64,000 nucleotides of DNA from JBAOHV01 sp037045265 (GTDB lineage Bacteria; Actinomycetota; Acidimicrobiia; Acidimicrobiales; Microtrichaceae), in assembly GCA_037045265.1 (NCBI GenBank), contig JBAOHV010000025.1, forward strand, positions 186,001 to 250,000, in the 5' to 3' direction. A program made the translations under genes and the position numbers. Under the pieces are notes generated by a model. The model did no database searches, was not told where the DNA came from, and worked only from the letters and a program-made list of their open reading frames with translations. Shown in pieces: positions 54,665 to 63,734 of this stretch. The first letter of the stretch is position 1, and every line of letters begins with the position of its first letter.

Positions 54665-57016
54665 ATGGCCGACCACGAGGACTCGTCCGGACGCCACCTG
54701 GCTGCCGCAGGTGGACTGAGCGCCGTCGTCCACGGCGACACGGTGCGCATCGGCTGGGCCGGTCACGACGACTGGTTCGGCCCCGGTCGGTTCCGAATCG
54801 GCGATCGCGACATGACACTCGCCGATCCGCGCAGCATCCACGGTGTGGATGACCTGGGGGAGTGGACGGCGTCCATCTGGCTCGCCGACCGAACAGCGTC
54901 ACCACGTATCGACGCGTCGCTCGCCGCTTACCAGGACCAGCCGCTGATGGTCTTCTCGCTGCGCGCCCCGGTCGGTGTCGACGACGGCCTGTCGACCGGC
55001 GAGTTCGGGTCGCCCTGCGTCTCCTGGCCGGTGTTCGACCCGGTGGAGCGGATCCCCGGTGGTGTGCCCGAGGACGCGTCAGCGTTCGGGTACCAGTACA
55101 TGGAGTTCGCACTGCCCACCGCGTCGGACGCCGGATTCGCGGCGTGGACCTTCTGGCCGTTCCGCCCGTCGGTGGTGATGCCTCTGATGTGCCTCTCGGA
55201 CGCGGGTGCGCTGCTGCTCGCTCCGCTCGACCAGTTCCACGAGCAGGTCATCGCCGTAGCGCCCGACGCCGAGCACGCCGCCGATGGTGTCCGCTGCGGC
55301 TGGCACGGGGACCTGAACTCGGTGCCGAAGGGCTTCAGCACCGAGTTCGCGGTCGTGGGCGGAACCGACGCCCGTGACTGCCTGGACCGCTGGGCCGAGC
55401 TCCTCGTGAGTCGGGCCGGTACCCGCCGCCTGCCCCGCGGCATCGACTCGCTCGGCTCGCATGTCTCGTACTGGACCGACAACGGCGCCGCGTACTGGTA
55501 CCGCACAGCGCCTGCGGAGGACGGCGACGGGCGGCGCAGCGTCACCGAGACCCTGACCGACACCCTGGACGATCTCCGGTCGCGGAACGTGCCGTTCCGG
55601 TCGGTGCAGCTCGACTCCTGGTTCTACCCGCACCGCTCCATCAGGCCTTTCGACACCGAGGCCTGGGACGTGCCACCGACGGGGCTCTCGTGCTGGGAAG
55701 CCCGCGACGACATCCTCCCCGACGGGATCTCCGCGCTTCGCCGTCAACTGGGCGATCCGCCGCTGGTCGCCCACTGTCGTCACCTCTCGTCGGACTCCCC
55801 CTACCTGGAGCAGCACGACTGCTGGGTCGACGGCGAGTACGCGCACCCCGCTGACGTGTCGCTCTACGAGCGCTACCTGGACCAGGCCGCCGGGTGGGGA
55901 GTTCAGACCTTCGAGCACGACTGGTTGGTCGAGTGCTTCCTGGGTGTGCGGGGCCTGCGGGAGTCGCCGGGGCGGGCACGCCGGTGGCAGGCGGAGCTGG
56001 ACGCCGCGCTGGCGCGGCGCGGCATGACGGCCCAGTGGTGCATGGCCACCCCGGCCGACATCATGGAGACGACCCACCTGAGCCAGGTGACATCGATCCG
56101 CACGTCGGGTGACCACGGCTACCTGGTTCCCCCGGAGCTGCTCTGGGCGTGGTTCCTCTACACCAACGCGTTGGTGAGACCGCTCGGGCTGTGGCCGTAC
56201 AAGGACGTGTTCCGCAGCGACGGTCACGGCGGCAGCACAGACCCCGGAGCCGAAGCTGCGCTCGCCGCGTTGTCGGGCGGTCCGGTCGGCATAGGTGACC
56301 CGTTGGGGGGAGCCTCGCGCGAGCTGGTCCTGCGCACCGCCAGGGCCGACGGCCTGCTGGTGGCACCCGACGCGCCGATTGCCGCCATCGGTCGTTGCTT
56401 CGCCCGCCACGGCGTGCTCGAACCAGAACCGGTCGTGGGCGCGACCCACAGCGTCCATAGCGCCGGACGGTGGTCCTACGTGGTGACGATGCACTGCCAC
56501 GACGGCAGCGGACCGCTGTCGACCACGTTGCATCTCCCCGAGCTCGGCAACGACACGCCGGCCGACTCGGCGCGCACACCGGTCACGAGCGCTGCGGTGC
56601 TCGACTGGCGCAGCGGTCAGGTAGCTCTGGTGGATTCGCGGAGCGCGCAGGTGGTCGAGGTCGCACCCAAGGCCTGGGCGCTGCACGTGTTGGCACCGCT
56701 GCTTCTCGACGGACGCCTGGCGGTGTTCGGCGACTCGACCCGCTACGCGACAGCGGGGCGCCAGCTGATCAGCGATGTTGAGGAGCGCGACGGTTCGGTC
56801 CGCGTCCGCCTTGCAGGAGCATCCGAGCGCGTGGTCCTGGTCGGCTGGTCGAACGCGGTGACGCTGCGGGCCGAGGTCACGACCGGCACGGTGGCGGCTC
56901 GCCAGGGCCCCGGTTCGGTCACCGAGCTCGAGGTGCTCGATGGCCGGTGGGAGCTCGCGATCGATCTGCCTGCCGAGCCGGGCTCGGCGACCGTAGAGCT
57001 GCTGGTGCAGCCCTGA
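54665..57016 (+). CDS. Clan GH-D (GH36-like) glycoside hydrolase, cytoplasmic
   Basis: A protein of about 783 residues: an N-terminal beta-sandwich (to about residue 250), a TIM-barrel catalytic domain and a C-terminal beta domain. SVQLDSWFYPHRS matches the W/D strand of the barrel, VQTFEHDWLVECFLG provides a candidate nucleophile Asp, and IRTSGDHGYLVPPELL a candidate acid/base Asp. This two-Asp pattern is used by GH27/GH36 alpha-galactosidases and by raffinose-synthase-like proteins. There is no signal peptide, so it acts inside the cell. ATG 54665 is used, with GTG 54644 as an alternative. It is divergent from livH across about 50 bases. The substrate cannot be assigned. Confidence 0.65.
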   Translation: MADHEDSSGRHLAAAGGLSAVVHGDTVRIGWAGHDDWFGPGRFRIGDRDMTLADPRSIHGVDDLGEWTASIWLADRTASPRIDASLAAYQDQPLMVFSLRAPVGVDDGLSTGEFGSPCVSWPVFDPVERIPGGVPEDASAFGYQYMEFALPTASDAGFAAWTFWPFRPSVVMPLMCLSDAGALLLAPLDQFHEQVIAVAPDAEHAADGVRCGWHGDLNSVPKGFSTEFAVVGGTDARDCLDRWAELLVSRAGTRRLPRGIDSLGSHVSYWTDNGAAYWYRTAPAEDGDGRRSVTETLTDTLDDLRSRNVPFRSVQLDSWFYPHRSIRPFDTEAWDVPPTGLSCWEARDDILPDGISALRRQLGDPPLVAHCRHLSSDSPYLEQHDCWVDGEYAHPADVSLYERYLDQAAGWGVQTFEHDWLVECFLGVRGLRESPGRARRWQAELDAALARRGMTAQWCMATPADIMETTHLSQVTSIRTSGDHGYLVPPELLWAWFLYTNALVRPLGLWPYKDVFRSDGHGGSTDPGAEAALAALSGGPVGIGDPLGGASRELVLRTARADGLLVAPDAPIAAIGRCFARHGVLEPEPVVGATHSVHSAGRWSYVVTMHCHDGSGPLSTTLHLPELGNDTPADSARTPVTSAAVLDWRSGQVALVDSRSAQVVEVAPKAWALHVLAPLLLDGRLAVFGDSTRYATAGRQLISDVEERDGSVRVRLAGASERVVLVGWSNAVTLRAEVTTGTVAARQGPGSVTELEVLDGRWELAIDLPAEPGSATVELLVQP

Positions 57017-57023
57017 CCAGTGC

Positions 57024-57653
57024 TCAGCGGTCTCGGTCGGACAGGCGAACGGCGTGGCCGAGCGTGAAGTACGACATGGGCTTGGGGCCGCGGACGTAAC
57101 GGCGCTCCAGGTGCTCGATACCGAACCCGGCGTCGCTGACCATGACCTCGGCATCACGGGTCAAGTGGCAGCCGCCGCCGAGGCGGTGTTGGATCGGCTC
57201 CAGCCGGCGCTGCCACCTGCGGACCGACTCGTCGGGAGCGCGCCCGTGCTCCAGGAAGTGGAAACGCCCTCCGGGGCGCAGCACCCGGCGCAGCTCGGCC
57301 AGAGCGGTCGGTACGTCCGGGATCGTGCACAGCGTGAAAGTCGCAAGTGCTCCGTCGCAGCTGGAGTCGTCGAGTGGTATCCGCTGCCCGTCGATACCCA
57401 CGAACTCGACCTCGGCGCTGGCGGCACCGCAGCGCGCCAGCGACCTCTCGCGGGCCAGTGCGGAAGGCTCGACCGCCAGGATGCGGGTCACCTCGGTCGG
57501 GTACAGCGGCGCGTTGAAGCCCGAGCCGAACCCGATCTCGACGACGGTCCCCGACAGGCCTTCCGTGGCGCGTCGTCGATAGCGGTCCATTCCCTGGTTG
57601 CCGCATGCCAGCTCGATGATCCTCGGCAGCACCCGGTCCTCGTACCAACCCAT
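57024..57653 (-). CDS. Class I SAM-dependent methyltransferase
   Basis: A 209-residue protein. GTVVEIGFGSGFNAPLYP is SAM-binding motif I, ILAVEPSALARE the acidic loop after strand 2, and GALATFTLCTIPDVPTALAE plus LRRVLRPGGRFHFLEHGRAP complete the UbiE/methyltransferase-11 pattern. It resembles METTL7-like or phospholipid/quinone methyltransferases, but the acceptor is unknown. It is convergent with the GH-D gene (7 bases) and lies 41 bases downstream of the acyl-CoA synthetase on the same strand, so the two are probably one transcript. Confidence 0.8.
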   Translation of the reverse strand: MGWYEDRVLPRIIELACGNQGMDRYRRRATEGLSGTVVEIGFGSGFNAPLYPTEVTRILAVEPSALARERSLARCGAASAEVEFVGIDGQRIPLDDSSCDGALATFTLCTIPDVPTALAELRRVLRPGGRFHFLEHGRAPDESVRRWQRRLEPIQHRLGGGCHLTRDAEVMVSDAGFGIEHLERRYVRGPKPMSYFTLGHAVRLSDRDR

Positions 57654-57694
57654 GATCTTCTCCTCCGTGGGGCCGGTCGTGGCCGTGGCGGGGG

Positions 57695-59245
57695 TCAGTT
57701 GACCTGCCGCTCACGGCCTTCCCAGTAGGGCTCCCGCAGCTTGAACTTCTGCAGCTTGCCCGTAGCGGTGCGCGCGAGCTCGTCGCGGAACTCCACCGAC
57801 GTGGGGCACTTGTAGTGCGCGATCTTGGAGCGGCAGTGCTCGATCAGGTCACGCTCGGTCACCTCGGAACCCGGATCGAGCACGACCAGCGCCTTGATCG
57901 TCTCCCCCCAGCGGTCGTCAGGGATCCCGATGACCGCTACCTCGGCCACGTGGGGGTGACCGAACAGGACGTCCTCGACCTCGATCGACGAGACGTTCTC
58001 GCCGCCCGAGATGATCACGTCCTTCTTGCGGTCCTGGATCGTGACGTAGTGCTCGTCGTCGATCGTCGCCCCGTCCCCGGTGTGGAACCAACCGCCAGCG
58101 AGCGCGGCGGTGGTCTCGGTGGGCTGGTCCCAGTAGCTCTTGAGCACCGTGTTGCTCTCGGCCAGCAGTTCGCCCTCGTCGTCGACGTCGAGCCTGGTGC
58201 CGAGCACCGGTGCCCCAGCACGAACCAGCTTGCGAGCCCGCTCCGCGGTGTCGAGCTCGTCCCACTCGGAGCGGCTGCGGTTCATCGTTAGCAGGGGGGC
58301 GGTCTCGGTCAGTCCGTAGATCTGGATGAACTCCCAGCCGAGCTCGGTCTCGACACGTTCGATCGTGCGTGACGGCGGCGGCGCGCCGGCGACGATGATG
58401 CGCACCCGGCGTCGACCGTCCGAACCGTTCCCGGGGATCGGTCCTTCCCAGCTCGCCGCGGCGTCGAGCACCATCGACACCACCGCAGGAGCGCCACACA
58501 GGAGCGTGACACCGTGGTCGCGGACCCGTCGCAGGATCTCCGCGCCGTCGACCTTGCGCAGAACTACCTGACGGACACCCATAGCAGCGGTCGTGTAGGG
58601 CATGCCCCAGCCGTTGCAATGGAACATCGGCAGCGTGTGGAGGTAGACGTCGCGGTCGTCGACCCCGGCGTGCCAGCCGAACATCGCCGCGTTGACCCAC
58701 AGGTTGCGGTGGGTCATCTCCACACCCTTGGGTCGTGCCGTGGTGCCGCTGGTGTAGTTGATCGTCGCCGTGGCGTTCTCGTCGGGCACCCAGGGTGAGA
58801 ACTCCAGGTCGTCGCGGTAGAGCACCTGGTCAGACTCCTCGCCGATGACGAACTTGTGCTGTGCCCGGACCCCTCCGAGCTGCTCCTCCAGCTCGGGGTC
58901 GATCAGCAGCACCTGCGCACCACAGTGTTCGACGATGTAGCGGACCTCGTCGGCGTGAAGACGGAAGTTGACCGGGACCGCGACCCGGCCGGAGTACGGC
59001 GCACCGTAGAGGGCGCTCAGGAGCCGGGCGGAGTTCTGCGAGACGACCGCGACCCTGCCGCCCTGGGGCACTCCGAGCGACTCCAGGCCGGCAGAGAACG
59101 CGCGTGCACGGCGGGCGACCTCGCGGTAGGTCATGTCCCCGAACGACGGTGCCGGCTGGTCGGGCTCGTCGACGATCCCGACACGGTCGCCGTAGACCGC
59201 CTCGGCGCGGTCCAAGTGGTCTCTGACGGTGAGCGGTACGAGCAT
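57695..59245 (-). CDS. Acyl-CoA synthetase (FadD-type AMP-forming ligase)
   Basis: A 516-residue ANL-superfamily enzyme. INYTSGTTARPKGVEMTHRN binds ATP, QIYGLTETAPLLTMNRSRSE is the A5 region, GGWFHTGDGATID A7/A8 and RKKDVIISGGENVSS the hinge. ARTATGKLQKFKLREPYW carries the catalytic Lys for adenylation. It activates fatty or other carboxylic acids to CoA thioesters via acyl-AMP. LPMFHCNGWGMPY suggests a medium- or long-chain FadD. ATG is at 59245. It could feed the acyl-CoA dehydrogenases elsewhere in the window, but it has no 19-bp operator. Confidence 0.88.
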   Translation of the reverse strand: MLVPLTVRDHLDRAEAVYGDRVGIVDEPDQPAPSFGDMTYREVARRARAFSAGLESLGVPQGGRVAVVSQNSARLLSALYGAPYSGRVAVPVNFRLHADEVRYIVEHCGAQVLLIDPELEEQLGGVRAQHKFVIGEESDQVLYRDDLEFSPWVPDENATATINYTSGTTARPKGVEMTHRNLWVNAAMFGWHAGVDDRDVYLHTLPMFHCNGWGMPYTTAAMGVRQVVLRKVDGAEILRRVRDHGVTLLCGAPAVVSMVLDAAASWEGPIPGNGSDGRRRVRIIVAGAPPPSRTIERVETELGWEFIQIYGLTETAPLLTMNRSRSEWDELDTAERARKLVRAGAPVLGTRLDVDDEGELLAESNTVLKSYWDQPTETTAALAGGWFHTGDGATIDDEHYVTIQDRKKDVIISGGENVSSIEVEDVLFGHPHVAEVAVIGIPDDRWGETIKALVVLDPGSEVTERDLIEHCRSKIAHYKCPTSVEFRDELARTATGKLQKFKLREPYWEGRERQVN

Positions 59246-59364
59246 CTTTCCACCCTTGTGGTCACGTGGCCGGGCCAGTCTCGCTCAGCTCGGCGGTCTC
59301 TGCTCGTACTGCGGGGAACCATCCCGTTTGGGGTGTGGGACCGAACGCGGCGCAGACTGACGCC

Positions 59365-60591
59365 GTGAGCTCGGTCGAACAGCGTGACCTGCTGATCATC
59401 GGCGGCGGTCCAGCCGGTGCCGCCGCGGCGATCCGTGCCGCCCGGGGTGGTGCGAGCGTCACGGTGTTCGAGAAGGGCGAACCCGGACGGGACAAGATCT
59501 GCGGTGACGGCTTGACGCCACGAGCCGTGCGTGCGTTGGACGAGCTCGGGGTCGATCTGAGTGACGCCCACCGGATCGACGGGTTGCGGATGATCGCCAA
59601 CCGGACCGAGCGCCAGCTCCCGTGGCCCGGCATCGACCCGTTCCCCGCACACGGGGCGGTCTGGCCTCGCCGTCTTCTCGACGAGCGGCTGATGCAACTG
59701 GCCGGTGAGGCGGGTGCGGAGTTGCTCTGGGGGCAGGACGCCCTACCGGTGCTGGACGGCTCGCGTGTCACAGGTGTCCGGGTGGGAGCCAGGTCGTGGT
59801 CGGCGCCGATGGTGGTCGTCGCCACTGGCGCACCGGGGAGTGTCGCCAGGATGCTCGGCGCCGAGCGGGACCCCGACGAGCCCTTCGGCCTGGCGATCCG
59901 CGCCTATGCGGAGTCGCCCCGCCACGCCGAGCGGTACCTGGAAGCGTGTCTCACGCTGCGTGACGAACAGGGCGTGGCAGTACCCGGCTACGGGTGGATG
60001 TTCCCCTGCGGAGACGGAACGGTGAACATCGGCGTCGGGGCGCTGTCCACGATGAAGGGCTTCAGGTCTCTGAACCTCAACCGACTCCAGGACAGCTATC
60101 GATCTCTGGTGCAGGACAGCTGGGATCTGGGCCCGGACCGGGAACGCCCCCGTGCTTGGCGCCTGCCCATGAGCACGGTGCGTCGCCACGGGCCCGGATG
60201 GGTGGCGGTCGGTGACGCCGCCGGTCTGGTCAACCCGATGAACGGCGAGGGCATCGACTACGGGCTCGAGTCCGGCATGCTGGCAGCCGACATGTTCCTG
60301 GATGGTCCTGTCGGTGCCCCGGCGCGCTATGACCGGCTGCTCGGTGAGCGCTTCGACTCGTTCCTGAGGACCGGTCGACGGTTCTCGTTCCTGATCGGTC
60401 ACCCGATGATCCTTCGTAGCGGCCTGAGGCTCGCGGTGGGCACCCAGGGCATCGCAGACCTGACGTTGCAGGTCATGGGCAACCTGGTCGACTCTTCGAC
60501 CCCGGGCGCGGGTGGGATCGCCATGCGCAGCGCCGACAGGCTGCTCGCACTGGCCGATCCGGTGCTCCGACGGACGCGGGCCGGCGGGTAG
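59365..60591 (+). CDS. Geranylgeranyl-reductase-family FAD-dependent oxidoreductase
   Basis: A protein of 408 residues. LLIIGGGPAGAAAAIRAARG is the FAD Rossmann motif, GRDKICGDGLTPRAVRALDE the family hallmark with the K-x-CGDGL Cys, and VGDAAGLVNPMNGEGIDYGL the FAD-contact/GD motif. Members saturate isoprenoid chains of menaquinone (MenJ-like) or lipids. A menaquinone reductase role is plausible but not shown. The GTG at 59365 (VSSVEQRDLLIIGGG) is chosen because the frame upstream shows no conserved sequence. There is no clear ribosome-binding site. Divergent from the acyl-CoA synthetase gene over about 120 bases. Confidence 0.82.
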   Translation: MSSVEQRDLLIIGGGPAGAAAAIRAARGGASVTVFEKGEPGRDKICGDGLTPRAVRALDELGVDLSDAHRIDGLRMIANRTERQLPWPGIDPFPAHGAVWPRRLLDERLMQLAGEAGAELLWGQDALPVLDGSRVTGVRVGARSWSAPMVVVATGAPGSVARMLGAERDPDEPFGLAIRAYAESPRHAERYLEACLTLRDEQGVAVPGYGWMFPCGDGTVNIGVGALSTMKGFRSLNLNRLQDSYRSLVQDSWDLGPDRERPRAWRLPMSTVRRHGPGWVAVGDAAGLVNPMNGEGIDYGLESGMLAADMFLDGPVGAPARYDRLLGERFDSFLRTGRRFSFLIGHPMILRSGLRLAVGTQGIADLTLQVMGNLVDSSTPGAGGIAMRSADRLLALADPVLRRTRAGG

Positions 60592-60592
60592 C

Positions 60593-60634
60593 CGCCCGAC
60601 CGCGCAGCACCGCCCGACCGCGCAGCACCGCCCG
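60593..60634. repeat. 18-bp tandem repeat, 2.3 copies
   Basis: The unit CGCCCGACCGCGCAGCAC occurs at 60593-60610 and 60611-60628, followed by the partial copy CGCCCG. It lies in the short gap between the stop of the geranylgeranyl-reductase-like gene and the convergent ABC permease stop. Function unknown. Confidence 0.8.
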
Positions 60635-60647
60635 TCACGCGGCGGTC

Positions 60648-61688
60648 TCAGGTGTCCCAGGAGAAGACGCGGGTCGCGATCAGAGTCAGGACCGAGGCGA
60701 AGCCGAGGAGTATCGCCATCGGCACCACGATCGCCCCGACCCCGCCGTCGCGGACGAGCACGTCGAGGAGCCCGGTGCTCAGGTGACGCATCGGCATCAG
60801 CTCGGCGACCTGCTGCACCCAGTCGGGCATGTCGTCGATGGGGAAGAAGACGCCCGACAAGAAGGCCATGGGCAACACGACCAGGTTCACGGCGGCTGAA
60901 GCGGACTCCTCGGTGCGGGCGAACGAGCCGACGAGCAGGCCCACCGACAGGAACGCCAATGTGCCGGCGATCAGCAGCGGCAGGGCGAGCCACCACTGTC
61001 CGCGCAGCTGGAGACCGAAGGGTGGGGTCAGGGCGACGCCGATGAACACCGCTGCCTGAGCTATGGCCACGACGAGGCTGACCCCGATGCGGGCGCCGAT
61101 CACCGAGGACGACGACACGGGCGACATCCGCAGCCGGCGCAGAACCTGGTTGCGGCGCCAGATCACCAGGTTCATCGCGGCACCGAACGCCGCCGACATG
61201 GCGATGGCCCACGCCAGCAGACCGGACGTCAGGTACTGGATCGGTTCGAACGACTCGTCCTCGACCTGCTGTGCGTCGACGGTGAAGCGAGGCGGCTGCC
61301 CGGTCGCCATGACGTTCGCCTGGCCGACCACGGCGTCGACCACCCCTTGCACGGTGGCGGAGGTGACCGGATCGGTGACCGAGTAGCGCAGCTCGACCCG
61401 GGTCCCGTCCTGTCTGATCGCAGCTGGAAGATCACCGTCACGAACGGCTGCGACGGCCTCGTCGAAGGAGTCGTAGCGTTCGATGGTGAAGACCTGTTCC
61501 GGGAGCGCGTCGACGAGCACTCCGTCACCGCTGACACCGATGGTCACCCGGCCTGCGTCGGCGCTGCCGAGCAGCAGCCCGAAAAGCACCAGGAACATGA
61601 GCGGGAACAGGAAGTAGAAGAACAACGCCGTCTTGTCAGCGGCGAGGCCCTTGAACATCGCCCGCGACAGGGACCACCAGGCCCTCAT
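60648..61688 (-). CDS. ABC-2 family exporter permease
   Basis: A 346-residue membrane protein. One N-terminal helix (ALFFYFLFPLMFLVLFGLLL) is followed by a large outside loop of about 150 residues, then five C-terminal helices with the ABC-2 pattern, including FLSGVFFPIDDMPDWVQQVA. It resembles DrrB/YhfI-type drug or lipid exporters. The start ATG overlaps the stop of the ATPase gene (61685-61688, ATGA), so the two subunits form one exporter. Confidence 0.87.
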   Translation of the reverse strand: MRAWWSLSRAMFKGLAADKTALFFYFLFPLMFLVLFGLLLGSADAGRVTIGVSGDGVLVDALPEQVFTIERYDSFDEAVAAVRDGDLPAAIRQDGTRVELRYSVTDPVTSATVQGVVDAVVGQANVMATGQPPRFTVDAQQVEDESFEPIQYLTSGLLAWAIAMSAAFGAAMNLVIWRRNQVLRRLRMSPVSSSSVIGARIGVSLVVAIAQAAVFIGVALTPPFGLQLRGQWWLALPLLIAGTLAFLSVGLLVGSFARTEESASAAVNLVVLPMAFLSGVFFPIDDMPDWVQQVAELMPMRHLSTGLLDVLVRDGGVGAIVVPMAILLGFASVLTLIATRVFSWDT

Positions 61689-62606
61689 GTCGGGCTCTCG
61701 TCGCTGCTCGAGAGCTGCCTGCCTGTCATCGAGATGAACACGTCCTCGAGTGTCCCTGAGCGCACCTGCAGGCCGTCCAGCGCCCTCAGCCCGGCGAGCA
61801 GCTGGAGGACGTCCGCGGGTCGCCTGGTGATCAAGGTGAGTGCGCCTGTGTCGTGCTCCACGGAGTCCACGCCATCGAGCGTCCGGGCATCCTCCACGAG
61901 CATGGCATCGGGGGGGAGCATCAGCCGGGTAGGTGCGTCGAGCTGGCGGACGAGCTCGGCTGGGGTGTCCACGGCCAGGATCTTGCCGCGGTCCATGATC
62001 GCCACGCGGTCACACAGCTGCTCGGCCTCGTCCATGTGGTGAGTGGTGAGCACGACCGTGGTGTCGTCGCGGCGCGCTGAGCGGATGACATCCCAGAGGT
62101 TGCGTCTGGAGGCCGGGTCAAGACCCGCCGAGGGCTCGTCCAGGAACAGGATCTCGGGTCGGTGCACCAGCGCGCATGCGATGGAGAGCCGTTGGCGCTG
62201 GCCACCGGACAGCGCGGTCGACGTCCTGGTCGCCGGCCTCGGTCAGACCGACCTGATCGAGCACCTCGTCCGCCCGGGTGGCGGGAACGTCGTACAGATC
62301 GGTCACGGTGCGCAGCTGCTCGACGGCGCTCAGATGCTCGATGAACGCGCTGGCCTGCAGTTGGATCCCCATGCGACGCAGGAGAGCCTTGTTGCGGGGC
62401 CATGGATGCGAGCCGAGCACCTTGACGGTTCCGCCGTCGCTGTGGCGAAGCCCCTCGACCATCTCGAGCGTCGTGGTCTTGCCCGCTCCGTTGGGTCCGA
62501 GGATGCCGAAGCACTCGCCGATCTCCACGGCGAAGGCGATGTCGTCGACGACGGTCCGCTGGTCGTAGCGCTTGGTGAGACCGTTCACCTCGATCGCCGG
62601 GTCCAC
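61685..62606 (-). CDS. ABC-2 exporter ATP-binding protein, frame broken near 62213-62216
   Basis: A DrrA-like ATPase. CFGILGPNGAGKTTTLEMVE is Walker A, ALSGGQRQRLSIACALVHRP the signature, and ILFLDEPSAGLDPASRRNLW Walker B, then VVLTTHHMDEAEQLCDRVAI. Walker A is in one frame, and the signature onwards in another. Adding one CG at the CGCG step joins them as GDQDVDRALSGGQRQR, giving about 308 residues. I use the GTG at 62606 (VDPAIEVNGLTKRYDQ), where family similarity begins. A GTG at 62636 is an alternative. The C-terminal domain ends in DVFISMTGRQL. Confidence 0.85.
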
Positions 62607-62648
62607 GGCCGAGCACGTTAGCGAATCGGTGATCACCCCAGGCCGTAC

Positions 62649-63533
62649 TCACCCCAGGGCACGGTTCAGCGCTTCCATGTCGGTCCCGCAGGTGTAGAAG
62701 TGCGAGCGGCACTCCGTGGTGCCCCTGTCGACGAGGTCGAGCGTCACGCTCGCCCCGAGGGCGGTCGTGTGGGCTGCGAACACGACTGAGTGCCAGGACT
62801 GCACGATTCCGTCGCGGTCACCGTGGACCAGGTGTCCGGGAGGGTCAGTGGGGTCGACTGTGGTGATGGGAGAGGCAGCGATGCGTGCCGCTGAGGTGCT
62901 CAGCCCCCAGTTGCGTGGGAAGTCGTCGAGCATCCCGCCTGCCTCGTAGGCGCTCATGGCGCTGATCGACACCCACGCGTCGACGCGGGGGATCCTCCCG
63001 AACTCGGTGGGCGATCCGGGGGACGTACCGATCATCGCTGCCAGTGACCCGCCGGCGGAGTGTCCGACCACCACGACTCGTGACGCGTCGAGACCGTGGT
63101 CGGCCGACCCGTCGGTTCGGACCCAGTCGATCGCGAGCGCCACGTCGTCGAGCGCAGCGGGGAACGGGTCCTGCGGGGCGAGCCGGTAGTTGATCGACAC
63201 CAGATCGAACCCCCGCTCCACCTGTGAGGCGACCGCCTCGAGCGCGCCCTGTCCGATCACCTGCTTGTCGCCCGAGGTCCAACCGCCGCCGTGCACGAAC
63301 ACGATGGTTCCCCGGCGCAACGACGAGGTCGTCCGGTAGATGTCGAGCACCTGGGAGTCGAGGGTTCCGTAGGGAACGTCGACGGCGTCGGGGTCGGCGA
63401 GCGCCGGGCGTGGTGCAACCTGGTCCACCGGTTCGGTGGCGGCTGGGGGAAGTGGTGCACACGCACCGACCAACGCCACGGCCGCAGGGAGGATGGTCGC
63501 CATCAGCAGGCGAAGTCGAATCTCGCGACTCAC
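62649..63533 (-). CDS. Lipoprotein of the hormone-sensitive-lipase-like (alpha/beta-hydrolase fold-3) family
   Basis: A protein of 294 residues. Signal and lipobox are in MATILPAAVALVGAC. The core has GTIVFVHGGGWTSGDKQ (HGGGW oxyanion motif) and VVVVGHSAGGSLAAMIG (nucleophile Ser). The catalytic Asp is likely in HLVHGDRDGIVQ and the His in the C-terminal HFYTC region. It is probably a membrane-anchored esterase. GTG 63533 is used; an ATG 30 bases downstream is possible. Same strand as the ABC exporter genes that follow, 43 bases apart. Confidence 0.8.
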   Translation of the reverse strand: MSREIRLRLLMATILPAAVALVGACAPLPPAATEPVDQVAPRPALADPDAVDVPYGTLDSQVLDIYRTTSSLRRGTIVFVHGGGWTSGDKQVIGQGALEAVASQVERGFDLVSINYRLAPQDPFPAALDDVALAIDWVRTDGSADHGLDASRVVVVGHSAGGSLAAMIGTSPGSPTEFGRIPRVDAWVSISAMSAYEAGGMLDDFPRNWGLSTSAARIAASPITTVDPTDPPGHLVHGDRDGIVQSWHSVVFAAHTTALGASVTLDLVDRGTTECRSHFYTCGTDMEALNRALG

Positions 63534-63734
63534 GGTCGTGGTGCTCCGTTCCACGGCCCGTCGGTCGGGCCGTCTCCGGGATGCATCGACTCGGGATGCG
63601 CGGCGCTGAAGCGTTCGACCACCAAATGGGTGAGTCGACCCATACCGCCGGGGGGTAGTTCGCCTGCGAGGACTCACGGGTGGGTCCAGCAAGGTAGCGT
63701 CGCCGGTCGACAGGACGAGCTCCAGGAGACACGG

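Noticed and set aside
55079..57157. Minus-strand open frame of 692 codons opposite the GH-D-like gene
   Set aside because: Low-complexity, Arg/Val/Gly-rich product without family features; the plus-strand frame has a coherent glycosidase pattern.
60593..60634. CRISPR-like repeat
   Set aside because: Only two and a third directly adjoining copies, no spacers and no cas genes.
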